A stretch of DNA of 64,000 nt from Caenicola sp034331105 (GCA_034331105.1 JAXQGB010000011.1:248001-312000); one strand, 5' to 3'. Shown: positions 32,959 through 42,438, counted from the first letter of the stretch. Numbers and translations are program-made. The notes: generated by a model not told the origin, from the sequence alone.

Positions 32959-33696
32959 TTATACTATCTTTCCGTCTTTTATATAACTCCAGAGTTCTTC
33001 CCTGCTGACTGACATATAACTGCCGGTATTCAGCTCTCTTAGTTCCAGGCTGCCTATCCTTCGCCTTATCAGCCTTCTGACATCATTCCCGAGGGAACGT
33101 ACCATGAGGCGTATCTCTCTCTTGATCCCTTCCCCGAGCACCACTTCAAACCAGCATTGAAGGGGGCTGCGTCCTATCCTGCGAACAGAAATGGGTTTAA
33201 GGAATATCCCTTCGCACTCCACGCCTTTTGTCCACTCTATGAGTTTCTCTTCCGGCAATGGTTTCCTCAGCTCGACTTCGTAGGTCTTAGTTATTCCTTT
33301 GGAGGGATGGATTAGTTCCTGGGAAAACATCCCGTCATTTGTAAGGATCATAAGTCCCTCGCTCTCCCTGTCCAGCCTGCCGACCGGGAAAAGACGGTAT
33401 TTGTCCATCTCAGGGGGGAGAATATCGATCACTGTGCGCTCCCTGCTGTCTTCAACTGCGCTGAGTATCCCGCACGGCTTGTTGAAGATCAGATATTTTT
33501 GATCGACAGGCGAGATCTCTTTGCCTTCGAACAACACGACGTCCGACTCTGTGACCTGCCTTCCCGGTTCAGTCACCACTTCTCCGTTGATACTGACCTT
33601 TCCGGCCAGGATGTGTTCTTCGACTTTACGCCTTGCGCCGATCCCGCAAAGGGCAAGATACCTGTTGAGCCTGATGCTGTTTTTTTGATCATTCAT
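32959..33696 (-). CDS. rluB: rRNA pseudouridine synthase (RluB/RsuA family)
   Basis: Isomerises a uridine in large-subunit rRNA. The S4 RNA-binding domain (about 5-60: RLNRYLALCGIGARRKVEEHI) is followed by the synthase domain with catalytic Asp in PVGRLDRESEGLMILTNDG and the C-terminal EGIKREIRLMVRSLGNDV. The gene cluster scpA-scpB-rluB-cmk points to RluB. I chose the ATG at 33696, overlapping the scpB stop; an ATG at 33705 is three codons longer. A still longer frame would overlap scpB by about 95 bases and is rejected. Confidence 0.92.
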   Translation of the reverse strand: MNDQKNSIRLNRYLALCGIGARRKVEEHILAGKVSINGEVVTEPGRQVTESDVVLFEGKEISPVDQKYLIFNKPCGILSAVEDSRERTVIDILPPEMDKYRLFPVGRLDRESEGLMILTNDGMFSQELIHPSKGITKTYEVELRKPLPEEKLIEWTKGVECEGIFLKPISVRRIGRSPLQCWFEVVLGEGIKREIRLMVRSLGNDVRRLIRRRIGSLELRELNTGSYMSVSREELWSYIKDGKIV

Positions 33697-34312
33697 CGTT
33701 ATCATCTTCTTCTGTCCCGTTTTCCGTTCTTTCGAAGGGATCGAAAGCAGTCTCTTCTGTCCTGTAATCTTTGAGCTCGTCAAGGGAGGGCAGTGAATTT
33801 ATCCCGGCAAGGCCGAATATCTCGAGAAACCGGTCTGTCGTCCTGAAAAGCAACGGAGAACCAACGCTTTTTTTTCTTCCGGCTATCCTTACAAGCCCGT
33901 GTTTCATAAGTGTGTCTACCACCCTGTCACATCTTACCGAACGGATGTCCTCAATCTCAGAACGGGTGACAGGCTGGTTATATGCAATCACAGAGAGGGT
34001 CTCAAGGGCGGCTTTGCTTAGCCTGACCTTCTGCATTGACACAGAGTTTGAGAATGCTTCGATAGCTTCGGCAAGGTCAGGCGATGTCGCCATCTGCCAT
34101 CCGCCTGCGACAGAAAGGATGGTCAGGCCGTGTGATCTTGCATATGTTTCTTTCAGAGTTTTCAAAGCATCATCCACTCTGGTTTGTGAAACTCCAAGAT
34201 ATGATGCTATCTCCTGACTGGAAACAGGTTGAGGAGAGACAAACAGCATAGCCTCGACCTGCCTCTCCAGGAGTCCCATCCCGTTCTTTTCATTTTCATC
34301 AAACTGCTGCAA
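33689..34312 (-). CDS. scpB: chromosome segregation protein ScpB
   Basis: Winged-helix partner of ScpA and SMC in bacterial condensin. The two tandem winged helices are visible (ERQVEAMLFVSPQPVSSQEIA..., and LSKAALETLSVIAYNQPVTRSEIEDIR). The 'VDTLMKHGLVRIAGRKKSVGSPLLF' region is conserved. It starts with TTG at 34312, overlapping scpA by 14 bases; the ATG eleven codons in is the main alternative. The C-terminus is acidic. Confidence 0.94.
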   Translation of the reverse strand: MQQFDENEKNGMGLLERQVEAMLFVSPQPVSSQEIASYLGVSQTRVDDALKTLKETYARSHGLTILSVAGGWQMATSPDLAEAIEAFSNSVSMQKVRLSKAALETLSVIAYNQPVTRSEIEDIRSVRCDRVVDTLMKHGLVRIAGRKKSVGSPLLFRTTDRFLEIFGLAGINSLPSLDELKDYRTEETAFDPFERTENGTEEDDNDE

Positions 34313-35090
34313 CTAGAACATCTCCCAACGTTTCTGACTGAGTGATCCTTACCATTCCGAGGCGCGACATTTCGAGCAGGGCAAGCAGGGTAACTATAAG
34401 TATTTTTTTATTCCTTTCCTCGAGTAGGTCCCTCAGCGAGAGTTCCTTTTTCCTTATGCTGCGCAGAAGTTCTTCCATTCTCTGCTCCACCTGCCGTTCC
34501 TCAGGAATGGCATCGGGGATATCGTCCCATATAGATTCTTCACAGTAGTCGCCTAAATTTCTTTTTTCATTGTATCTGTCAAGCAGCTGCCACCAGAGGG
34601 AAGCAAGTCCGTAAAGGTCACCAAGGTCATAAAAGGGTGTGCTTTCCTCGTCAGCGATCCTGATAAAAGAACGTTCCCTCTCCCTTTGAAGCGATGCCAG
34701 GTATGCCGCTGCGTTCCTGTACGGCCTGAAGATCTCGATCATCCTCCTGAGCTCTTCTTCGTCGGTGTACATGTCCTCATCCCGGATATCTCCGTCTTCA
34801 TCAGCGTCACGCTGGGCTGGAAAAAGCGAATGGACCTTCCTCAAAAGGAGTCTGCTGGCAAAAGAAAAAAACTCGGCCATCTCGTTAAGTGTGGTGCGTT
34901 TACTGTTCACAAGGAACCTTACATACTGGGATACCAGTTCAGTAAGGTTAAGCTGTGCAGGATCCATCTCCCTGCTTTCGACCAGATGGCACAAAAGGTC
35001 AAGCGGACCGGAAAAAGCCCCGAGCTGAACCTCGAAACCTCTCCGGTCCTCTTTTTCGTTTTTAGGTACTGCTTCGAACTGTTCTGTCAA
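34299..35090 (-). CDS. scpA: segregation and condensation protein ScpA (kleisin)
   Basis: Kleisin subunit linking SMC heads. FSGPLDLLCHLVESREMDPAQLNLTELVSQYV is the family N-terminal signature (split here for reference near residues 26-55), and the C-terminal winged helix (about 195-263) ends in a Leu-rich helix typical of ScpA. The TTG at 35090 is preferred: GAGG lies five bases upstream and it begins just after the trpS stop. A longer frame would overlap trpS by more than 80 bases. Confidence 0.93.
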   Translation of the reverse strand: MTEQFEAVPKNEKEDRRGFEVQLGAFSGPLDLLCHLVESREMDPAQLNLTELVSQYVRFLVNSKRTTLNEMAEFFSFASRLLLRKVHSLFPAQRDADEDGDIRDEDMYTDEEELRRMIEIFRPYRNAAAYLASLQRERERSFIRIADEESTPFYDLGDLYGLASLWWQLLDRYNEKRNLGDYCEESIWDDIPDAIPEERQVEQRMEELLRSIRKKELSLRDLLEERNKKILIVTLLALLEMSRLGMVRITQSETLGDVLVAAV

Positions 35091-35097
35091 TTTTTCC

Positions 35098-36093
35098 TCA
35101 ATGAAGAAGCCCCATCGCCTTGTATACGTCTTCCATTGTCTTTTCCGCCACTGAGCGCGCGCGTGCTGCGCCAGACTCAAGTATCTGCATCAGGTCGTCC
35201 TCCCGGCCCTCGTAATAGGCCCGGCGTTCCTGTATCGGCCCCATCATTTTTTCGAGGTGCACCATAAGTTTCTTTTTGCAGTCCACGCAGCCGATACCCG
35301 CAGTCATGCATCCCTCGTGTATCTCGGACATCTCCTGCGCATCCCTGTTGAAAAATTTATGTATATCCCAGACAGGGCACTTTTCAGGTGTCCCGGGGTC
35401 GGTCCTTCTCTCTCTTGCGGGATCAGTTGTCATTGTCCTGAGTTTTCCCCAGATAGTTTTCATGTCATCTGCTATGTCGAGCGCATTGCCGTAAGATTTG
35501 CTCATTTTGCGTCCGTCAGTACCCGGCATTTTGGCAGAAGGCGTAAGCAGTGTCTCAGGTTCAGGGAATATATCCCCATAGAAGTGGTTGAACCTTCGCG
35601 CGACCTCTCTTGAAAGTTCGAGATGTGGTCCCTGGTCCTCACCGACAGGGACAGCCCATGCTTTATAGAGCAGAATGTCTCCCGCCATGAGCACAGGATA
35701 TCCCAGGAAGGCGTAGGTGGAAAGATCTTTGTTTTGTAGGTTAAGTATCTGCTCTTTATATGTCGGGCATCGCTCAAGCCATCCAAGAGGAGTTATCATC
35801 GAAAGAGCCAGGTGTATCTCTGCATGCTGCTTGACGTGCGACTGGATAAATATCGAAGACTTATCAGGATCCACCCCTACCGCAAGCCAGTCGAGCAGGA
35901 TCTCCCTGCAGTTAGCCTTAACTTTGCTGGGATCTGCATAATCCGACATCATAGCATGCCAGTCGACTATGCCCCAGAAACAATTGTACTCATTCTGCAG
36001 CTTGACCCAGTTGATAAGTGCACCTGCCATGTGGCCGTAATGAAGTTTGCCTGTCGGCCTCATTCCGCTGAATATCCTCTTTTTTTCGTTCAT
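35098..36093 (-). CDS. trpS: tryptophanyl-tRNA synthetase
   Basis: Charges tRNA-Trp. The class I HIGH-type motif is GKLHYGHMAGAL, with the preceding SGMRPTG, and the KMSKS loop is GRKMSKSYGN. Between them, GWLERCPTYKEQ and GYPVLMAGDILLYKA are typical. The ATG at 36093 gives 331 residues, like Bacillus TrpS; an upstream TTG start would add 13 residues. Four Cys near residues 255-275 (CPVWD, CMTAGIGCVDC) could bind zinc or a cluster, as in Thermotoga TrpRS, which carries an iron-sulfur cluster; that comparison is inference. Confidence 0.95.
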   Translation of the reverse strand: MNEKKRIFSGMRPTGKLHYGHMAGALINWVKLQNEYNCFWGIVDWHAMMSDYADPSKVKANCREILLDWLAVGVDPDKSSIFIQSHVKQHAEIHLALSMITPLGWLERCPTYKEQILNLQNKDLSTYAFLGYPVLMAGDILLYKAWAVPVGEDQGPHLELSREVARRFNHFYGDIFPEPETLLTPSAKMPGTDGRKMSKSYGNALDIADDMKTIWGKLRTMTTDPARERRTDPGTPEKCPVWDIHKFFNRDAQEMSEIHEGCMTAGIGCVDCKKKLMVHLEKMMGPIQERRAYYEGREDDLMQILESGAARARSVAEKTMEDVYKAMGLLH

Positions 36094-36158
36094 TCGTTCC
36101 ACTGTCCCTTCTAAAGTTACGCCGTCTCCCAAGGGGGCGGCAAAATGTGCTGATGATA

Positions 36159-36944
36159 TCAGATCATTGATTTTTCTCTGTCTGTTTCGGGGATAATCTC
36201 AACTATGAGTCCTGTCTCTTTTTCTATTATAGATCTCAGCCTGGGCAGGCTGGCCCTTTCCATTTCTCCATGGTCGACATCGATAAGTCTGAGCCCGCAG
36301 TTCAGCGCATCCTGTCTGTTGTGGTATGACATATCTGCAGTAACAAAAAGTGAAGCGCCCTTCTCCTCTGCCTGCTGCCACATGTCTCCGCACGAACCGC
36401 CGCCCAGAGCGATCTTCCTGATCAATGCTGAATGACTGCCGTATCCTGTGCATGATGAAAGGCACCATCGTTCTTTTATCAGTTTCATTACAGTCTCGAA
36501 AGGCATAGGCATCATAAGCTCTCCAACAGCTCCCATTCCCCATGAAGAGGACCTGTCGGCCGATGGTATCAGAGGTTCTATGTCATCAAGTCCAAGAAGT
36601 TCCGCAAGGATAAAATTGACGCCTTCGGGAGATGAATCCCAGTTGGTATGCGCAGCATATAATGAGAGTCCATTTTTTATCGCCGATACCATTGCTTTGC
36701 CTGCAGGCCTGTCAGGAATGAGATTTTTCAAAGGCCTGAAAATAATGGGATGATGCGAGACAAGAAGCTGGCAGCCTAAGTTTGTGGCCTTTAAAACTGT
36801 ATCTTCAGTCACATCAAGTGCAATGCCTGTCTTCACTATTTCCGAATCAGGATCTCCCACAAGCAGTCCGGAGTTGTCCCATTCCTCAGACCAGGAGAGC
36901 GGCATTCTTTTTTCAATAAGACTTACAACTTCGCTCAGTTTCAT
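36159..36944 (-). CDS. Nif3-like dinuclear metal-centre protein
   Basis: Member of the Nif3/YbgI/GTP cyclohydrolase I type 2-like family, conserved but of unsettled function. Metal ligands are seen in LLVSHHPIIFRPLKNL, AAHTNWDSSPEGVN and FVTADMSYHNRQDA. The 261-residue length matches the short form without the inserted PII-like domain. It starts at the ATG at 36944, 26 bases or so upstream of the trpS region, and is probably in the same long operon. Confidence 0.88.
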   Translation of the reverse strand: MKLSEVVSLIEKRMPLSWSEEWDNSGLLVGDPDSEIVKTGIALDVTEDTVLKATNLGCQLLVSHHPIIFRPLKNLIPDRPAGKAMVSAIKNGLSLYAAHTNWDSSPEGVNFILAELLGLDDIEPLIPSADRSSSWGMGAVGELMMPMPFETVMKLIKERWCLSSCTGYGSHSALIRKIALGGGSCGDMWQQAEEKGASLFVTADMSYHNRQDALNCGLRLIDVDHGEMERASLPRLRSIIEKETGLIVEIIPETDREKSMI

Positions 36945-37018
36945 TTATGATCCTCCCATTTATCGCAGCTTTCCTATTCTAATATACCCGGCCTGACCAG
37001 TCAAAGAAGAGAAAAAAA

Positions 37019-38059
37019 TCAGCTGTAATCTCCCCGCTCTACTGCTATTCCATATCCGATCCCTTCGATCTTCTGCCTTACATAGGCCAGGCTCTCAGAG
37101 GCATCGTCAGACGTACCTATCTTGTTGTCGTAGAGCAGGTACTTCTTGCGCGCATCCAATGGTGAAATGTTTGGCATTACTACATTTGCTCCGGCGAGTA
37201 TCCCCTGTTCCCTGCCGTCTGATCTTACAGTTCCCAGAGCAGTCGTGGCGGGCAGAAGCACCCTTGGGTGCATCAGCCTGACAAGGCTCAGCATAAAGAG
37301 GGAGTCCTCTGCGCTTCCGGCAGGGTGATCCCTGAAAGGGGTGTCCCTGTGGGGTATAAAAGGTCCGATACCTACCATTTGCGGACCGAATTCTTTCATG
37401 AAGAGAAGATCGTCAGCAAGGTTCTCTTTTGTTTGGAAGGGAGATCCGACCATAAGACCGCATCCTGTCTGAAAACCGATCTCCATGAGGTCATGAAGAC
37501 ACCTCTTCCGTTCGCTCAATGTAAGGGCAGGGGGATGGAGCAGCGAGTAATGTGTATCACATGCGGTCTCATGCCTTAGCAGATACCTGTCAGCTCCTGC
37601 GTCAAAGAGCCTTTGGTATGAACTTCTCTCTTTTTCGCCGAGCGAGAGGGTAATCGCGCAGTCACTGTATTTGTATTTGATGCTGCTTATTATTTTTACC
37701 AGAAGGTCATCTGTGAAATAGCTGTCTTCTCCTCCCTGAAGGACAAAAGTCCTGAACCCTGCCTCATATCCCCAGTCGCAGCAGTAATAGATCTCATCCT
37801 CCGAAAGCCTGTACCTGACAGCATTGGAATTGCTTTTTCTTATCCCACAGTAGTAGCAGTCATTCCTGCAGTAGTTGGATATCTCTACGAGTCCCCTTGA
37901 ATATATCTTTCTGCCAAAAATAGACAGAGAAACATCCCGCGCCCTGTATGCCGCGTACTTCCTGTCTCCTTCACTGAACGAAGAAAGAAGTTTTACAAGT
38001 TCTTCTTTTGGTAATTTACCCTCGTCTGCAAGAATATCTATCCTGGCCATGTTGTACAT
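37019..38059 (-). CDS. hydE: [FeFe]-hydrogenase maturase HydE (radical SAM)
   Basis: One of three maturases that build the H-cluster of [FeFe]-hydrogenase. The radical SAM motif is in EISNYCRNDCYYCGIR, followed by FVLQGGEDSYFTDD and LRHETACDTHYSLLHP, as in HydE. GVRQ-like TGCGLMVGSPFQT and PFIPHRDTPF complete the barrel. The 346-residue length is normal. hydF, hydG and the hydrogenase itself are not in the window, so HydE is encoded apart from its partners. The first ATG at 38059 is used; another lies three codons in. Confidence 0.92.
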   Translation of the reverse strand: MYNMARIDILADEGKLPKEELVKLLSSFSEGDRKYAAYRARDVSLSIFGRKIYSRGLVEISNYCRNDCYYCGIRKSNSNAVRYRLSEDEIYYCCDWGYEAGFRTFVLQGGEDSYFTDDLLVKIISSIKYKYSDCAITLSLGEKERSSYQRLFDAGADRYLLRHETACDTHYSLLHPPALTLSERKRCLHDLMEIGFQTGCGLMVGSPFQTKENLADDLLFMKEFGPQMVGIGPFIPHRDTPFRDHPAGSAEDSLFMLSLVRLMHPRVLLPATTALGTVRSDGREQGILAGANVVMPNISPLDARKKYLLYDNKIGTSDDASESLAYVRQKIEGIGYGIAVERGDYS

Positions 38060-38266
38060 ATGATCAATGTTCCTTTCATATCGTCAGTATGTGAATGCAA
38101 CGTGCTCTTGTGTAGTTGATCAGCTTCTCCACCCGATAAGTTTTAAGTGAATCCTATCACGAACGATTTGTGCCTACAAGGATAAAACAACTATTTTTTT
38201 CTTCATACCTCAGGCAATGAAAAACGATCATTCCCTGACCGGCATCCTCAGTTACCCGATCCCCGT

Positions 38267-38296
38267 TTGACAATGATTCAGGCATCATAAGATAAT
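38267..38296 (+). promoter_or_regulatory. promoter of the glutamate-synthase-like gene
   Basis: TTGACA (38267-38272) and GATAAT (38291-38296) with an 18-base spacer. Transcription would start about ten bases before the ATG, giving a very short leader that contains only the AAAGG ribosome site. Confidence 0.65.
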
Positions 38297-38313
38297 GAGC
38301 ATAAGAAAGGCAG

Positions 38314-39840
38314 ATGATGGATATGTCATACAGCCCCAACATGAGTTCAGGTTTCAATTCCACCAGGCTCCGCACTCCCGACCACTCATCCTGTTCCGGC
38401 ATGTGCTCTGACTGCGTACAGGAATGCCCCGCCCTCTGTGAGATAGGACTCTCCTCAATAAGGGGAACTGCGGCAGCGTACCCGGCAAACCCTAACGGAA
38501 GCCAGTTCGCCTCCGAGAAAAAATATCCCATTGATTTTTCTGATTTCAACATAAACGGCAGAGTCTTCGGTGCAAAGGGACTCCCTGAGGATGCTGACAT
38601 CGCCCACCCTCTCAGCGTTGACCTTTCCTGCAGTTTTGGAATGGCGCATCCGGTGGCGCAAAAAATGCCGGTCATACTTCCGGCCGTGGCGAAACTTAAT
38701 TGGCAGGACTATTACGCGGGAGCGGCGATCGCCGGGGTCACAGCAGTTATAGGAGAAGCTGTGGTAAACAAGGACGGCGGCGCCGAATTTTCCAATGGCA
38801 GGCTGACATCTTCTCCGCTGATCAAAGATATGGTCTCACGTTTCAGGATCTACGACAGAGGTTACGGTGACATTGTGCTCCAGGCAAATTATGACGATGT
38901 CTCTTTCGGGGTCCTTGAATATGCGATAGAAAAATTAGGAGTAAAAAGCGTAGAGCTTAAATTGGGACAAGCCGCAAAGGGCATCCAGGCAGTTTCAAAA
39001 ACAATGTCCTATGAAGAGGCAACGGCTATAAAAGCAAAAGGACGCCTGGTATATCCGGATCCCGGATCAGCAGAGATCCAAAAGATGATTTCTTCAGGAT
39101 TTGAGCCGGTATTCAGGACAATGGGACGTCTGCCAATGTACAACGAAGAAAGCCTGACCAGCTATATCCACGACCTGAGATCACTCGGAGCAAAAAGGAT
39201 AATGCTCAAGGTCGGCGGGTATGACAGAACAGAGCTTGAGCTGGTGCTTAAGATCGCCTCCGCAGCATCCGTTGACCTGGTGACTTTTGATGGTGCGGGA
39301 GGAGGAACGGGAGACAGCCCATGCAAAATGATGAATGAATGGGGCCTCCCCACGATGTTCCTCGAAAGCATTGTCTGGGATATCCTGGATAAAATGAAAA
39401 AAGATGGGAAAAGACTCCCTGGCGTAGCCATTACAGGAGGCTTCTCGCTCGAGGACAGTATTTACAAGGGACTTGCTTTTGGTGCTCCCTACATTTCGCT
39501 TGTGGGGGTCTGCAGAGCTCCTATGGCAGCTGCAATGTTCTCAAAGATGGTAGGAGAGGGAATAAAAAAGAATGATATTCCTTCTTCAGTGAGGAAATTC
39601 GGATCATCCGTTGAGGATATTTATCATGACCTGCAGGATCTCTACCTGATGTACGGAAAAGAAGCTGAGAATATCCCTACAGGTGCAGCAGGAGTATTTT
39701 CATACCTTAACAGAGTGTCTTTCGGCCTGCGTCTCATGATGGCCCTGAACAGAAAATTTTCTCTGGGATTCGTCGACAGGACAGACCTGATACCTCTGAC
39801 AGAAGATGCGAAGAGGCTGTTGAAAGGACCTTGGATTTAA
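38314..39840 (+). CDS. FMN-binding glutamate synthase domain protein with N-terminal Cys cluster
   Basis: A 508-residue stand-alone version of the FMN/[3Fe-4S] barrel of glutamate synthase (GltB-like). Visible are the LKLGQAAKG segment, LMLKVGGYDR-type strands, the flavin/phosphate loop TFDGAGGGTGDSP and AITGGFSLEDSIYKGLAFGA. There is no glutaminase domain, so glutamine is not hydrolysed here. The N-terminus has a Cys cluster CSGMCSDCVQECPALC (about residues 27-42) resembling a ferredoxin-type cluster site, suggesting direct electron input. The GltB iron-sulfur Cys loop is reduced (GVCRAPM). Products of similar genes are unassigned. It is monocistronic and divergent from hydE. Confidence 0.75.
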   Translation: MMDMSYSPNMSSGFNSTRLRTPDHSSCSGMCSDCVQECPALCEIGLSSIRGTAAAYPANPNGSQFASEKKYPIDFSDFNINGRVFGAKGLPEDADIAHPLSVDLSCSFGMAHPVAQKMPVILPAVAKLNWQDYYAGAAIAGVTAVIGEAVVNKDGGAEFSNGRLTSSPLIKDMVSRFRIYDRGYGDIVLQANYDDVSFGVLEYAIEKLGVKSVELKLGQAAKGIQAVSKTMSYEEATAIKAKGRLVYPDPGSAEIQKMISSGFEPVFRTMGRLPMYNEESLTSYIHDLRSLGAKRIMLKVGGYDRTELELVLKIASAASVDLVTFDGAGGGTGDSPCKMMNEWGLPTMFLESIVWDILDKMKKDGKRLPGVAITGGFSLEDSIYKGLAFGAPYISLVGVCRAPMAAAMFSKMVGEGIKKNDIPSSVRKFGSSVEDIYHDLQDLYLMYGKEAENIPTGAAGVFSYLNRVSFGLRLMMALNRKFSLGFVDRTDLIPLTEDAKRLLKGPWI

Positions 39841-39916
39841 GTCCGAACTTTTGCCGGCGATCCACTCTTTAAAAGCTATCTATAAGAGCGGAAAACATAT
39901 ATTGATAAAAGAAGAT

Positions 39917-39950
39917 CCGGCCGGATACCCTTATGGGGGATACCGGCCGG
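39917..39950. terminator. hairpin between convergent genes
   Basis: CCGGCCGG repeats 18 bases later and, being self-complementary, forms an 8-bp G+C stem, with an ATA/ATA internal loop and a CCC/GGG inner helix. It lies between the convergent glutamate-synthase-like gene and livF and can serve both. No clear T run follows. Confidence 0.65.
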
Positions 39951-39986
39951 AGGCTTAATGTTTGAATATGCTTATTTGCCTTAAAA

Positions 39987-40700
39987 TTACATTCCCATAT
40001 AGGCTTTGCGGACCTCTTCAGAGCAGAGAAGCTCCTGCGACGTGCCCGAGTAGACTATTGTTCCTGTCTGGATGACATACCCTCTCTTTGCTATTTCAAG
40101 GGCCTCCTGGACCATCTGTTCGACAAGGAGGATAGTGACGCCCCTCTTGTTTATCTCAATTACAGTCTCAAATACTCTCTCTACGAGGCTCGGCTGCAGA
40201 CCGAGGGAGAGTTCGTCCAGCAGGATAAGTTTAGGTTTCGACATGAGTCCTCTCGCAATAGCGCACATCTGCTGCTCTCCGCCGCTCATAGTTTCCGCTG
40301 TCTGATCCCTGCGGTCTTTCAGGATCGGGAAAAGCTCGTACATCTCTTCCAGACGTTCATCTATGACCTTCCTGTCCTTTGTCGCAAACGCCCCAAGCTC
40401 AAGGTTTTCACGGACTGTCAGTTTTGAGAAAAGACGGCGTCCCTCGGGTACGTAGCTAAGTCCCTTTTTGATGGCAGCTGAGGCCGGAGTCTTTGAAATG
40501 TCCTCTCCCATGAAGCTTATCGTTCCTCTGACAGGGTGCATAAGGCCTGCGATAGTCCTCATCGTAGTGCTTTTTCCTGCTCCGTTTGCACCAATTATGG
40601 CGACCAGTTCACCCTCGTTTACTTCCAGTGATATCCCGTGGATGACAGGTACCGCATCATAGGCACAGTGTATGTTTTTTACCTCTAGCATCGCTGACAT
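39987..40700 (-). CDS. livF: branched-chain amino-acid ABC transporter ATPase LivF
   Basis: Second ATPase of the HAAT-type importer. Walker A is GANGAGKSTTMRT, signature TMSGGEQQMCAIARGLM, Walker B LILLDELSLGL, and the LivF-type 'LVERVFETVIEINKRGVTILLVEQ' segment. The ATG at 40700 overlaps the livG stop by one base; a GTG three bases upstream is an alternative, and AAGGAGGG lies just ahead. It is the last gene of the livKHMGF operon. Confidence 0.96.
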   Translation of the reverse strand: MSAMLEVKNIHCAYDAVPVIHGISLEVNEGELVAIIGANGAGKSTTMRTIAGLMHPVRGTISFMGEDISKTPASAAIKKGLSYVPEGRRLFSKLTVRENLELGAFATKDRKVIDERLEEMYELFPILKDRRDQTAETMSGGEQQMCAIARGLMSKPKLILLDELSLGLQPSLVERVFETVIEINKRGVTILLVEQMVQEALEIAKRGYVIQTGTIVYSGTSQELLCSEEVRKAYMGM

Positions 40701-41449
40701 CACTGTCCCTCCTTAGATTCCTTGAGTCTCTTTGCAAATTTTTCGCCGAAGTATGCCGTTATGACTGTCGGATCATTTATTACAGCCTTAGGGGTATCTT
40801 CCGCGATCTTTTTGCCGCTGGCAAGGACGACGATCTTATCGGCAATAGGCATTATTGCCTCCATGATGTGCTCGACCATCAGGATAGTCACGCCTTCCTG
40901 TTTCAGTCTTACGATGACTTCGACCATCTCTTTTACCTCAGTAGAGGTCAGTCCTGCAACAGACTCATCCAAAAGAAGCAGTTTCGGGCCGGTCGCAAGA
41001 GATCTTGCCACCTCAAGCCTTTTCTTGTTGCCTATCGTAAGTCCTCCTGCAAGCTTGTCCCGGAGATCTCCGAGAAAACAGAGTTCGACGCAATGCTCAG
41101 CGACTTCGTTGGCCTTTGCTGTATCGCTGTATCTCATGTAGGCTCCGACAAGTATATTTTCGTATACCGTCATCTCCTTGAGAGGCCTGACGACCTGAAA
41201 AGTCCTTGCCAGGCCGAGACGGGCCATCTTCCATGACGGATAACCTGTAACATCGCGTCCGTCAAAAGTTACCTTTCCTGCCGCGGGCTTGTAGAGACCT
41301 GCCACACAGTTGAAAAGGGTAGTCTTGCCGGCTCCGTTGGGACCTATGAGGCCAACAATGGTCCCCTCTTCGACATCAAAGGAGACATCGCTGTTGGCAA
41401 GCAGGGATCCGAATTTCATGGTCAGATTTCTGACTTCAAGCAGTGCCAT
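40700..41449 (-). CDS. livG: branched-chain amino-acid ABC transporter ATPase LivG
   Basis: First ATPase of the importer. Walker A GPNGAGKTTLFNC, the LivG-specific ARTFQVVRPLKEMTVYENILVG, Walker B LLLLDESVAGL and switch region VEHIMEAIMPI are seen. In LivG the ABC signature is often modified; here it reads GLTIGNKKRLEVARSLA, a normal LivG form. The ATG at 41449 overlaps the livM stop by one base. Confidence 0.96.
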   Translation of the reverse strand: MALLEVRNLTMKFGSLLANSDVSFDVEEGTIVGLIGPNGAGKTTLFNCVAGLYKPAAGKVTFDGRDVTGYPSWKMARLGLARTFQVVRPLKEMTVYENILVGAYMRYSDTAKANEVAEHCVELCFLGDLRDKLAGGLTIGNKKRLEVARSLATGPKLLLLDESVAGLTSTEVKEMVEVIVRLKQEGVTILMVEHIMEAIMPIADKIVVLASGKKIAEDTPKAVINDPTVITAYFGEKFAKRLKESKEGQ

Positions 41450-42438
41450 CACGCGTCACCTTCTCCCTTTGCAATTTTTTTCCTTGTAAAGTATCTTATC
41501 AGTCCCATTATCCCGAGAGGCTGCTTGATCATAACTATGATTATGATCAGGCCGAATATCATCAAATCAACGCCTGCTCCGAGGTGGGAAAGATATGCGC
41601 GTGTATATTCCTGAAGCGGGATAAGGACAAGTGCTCCGAGGAAAGGCCCCCAGAATGTCCCAAGACCGCCAAGTATAGTGATCAGAACGAATTTCATAGA
41701 CATGTCCAAAGACATTACCATGGGAGGATCAACCCGATAGTTGTACTGAGCGAAGAAAGCACCGCAGAGTGCTGCCAGTGAAGCGGAGAGTGCCATTGCG
41801 TAAAGTTTTACAACGGTGCTGTTGACACCAAGGGACTCCGCTGTTTCCTGTCCTTCGCGCACGGCTCTGAGATAATATCCCATCCTGTGTCTCTCTATCC
41901 ATCTTACTACGCTGAAGACAAGTATGAAGATCGCAAGCGCGCCTAAATAGTATCCGTTCTTGGTGTCTGACCACGAGAAATTTTTCCATCCGTCAGGAAG
42001 TATCGGGTAGTCAAGTCCCAAAGCTCCGCCGATGGTATCCCAGATCATAAAGAGCCTGTTGAATATCTCGACTATCGCAAATGTAGCGATCGCGAAATAG
42101 TGTCCCTTAAGCTTGAAGCAGGGATAGCTGATTATCACAGATACGACTGCTGCTGCCAGCATCCCAAGCGGCGCCCCATACCAGGGCAGGGTATTGAAAT
42201 TTACAACAGCAAGGGCTGCTCCATAGGCTCCAATACCGAAGAAGACAGAGTGGCCGAAGGAAGTCTGCCCGCAGTATCCGCTTATTATGTTCCAAGACTG
42301 TGCCATAGCCGCATAAAGCAGTATCATTGTTGCGACGTGGCCGAAGAAGGATCCTCCTATTACACCGGGGACAAAAGGCAGTATGAAGGCGACAGCGATA
42401 AATCCGTACCACATTTTGTCTGCTTTATTCTTAAACAT
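41449..42438 (-). CDS. livM: branched-chain amino-acid ABC transporter permease LivM
   Basis: Inner-membrane permease with about nine hydrophobic helices. The HAAT permease features GYCGQTSFGHSVFFGIGAYG and REGQETAESLGVN (EAA-like loop, about 205-220) are present. The ATG at 42438 lies five bases after the livH stop; two in-frame GTG codons just upstream would add three or four residues. The C-terminus is basic and cytoplasmic. Confidence 0.94.
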   Translation of the reverse strand: MFKNKADKMWYGFIAVAFILPFVPGVIGGSFFGHVATMILLYAAMAQSWNIISGYCGQTSFGHSVFFGIGAYGAALAVVNFNTLPWYGAPLGMLAAAVVSVIISYPCFKLKGHYFAIATFAIVEIFNRLFMIWDTIGGALGLDYPILPDGWKNFSWSDTKNGYYLGALAIFILVFSVVRWIERHRMGYYLRAVREGQETAESLGVNSTVVKLYAMALSASLAALCGAFFAQYNYRVDPPMVMSLDMSMKFVLITILGGLGTFWGPFLGALVLIPLQEYTRAYLSHLGAGVDLMIFGLIIIIVMIKQPLGIMGLIRYFTRKKIAKGEGDA

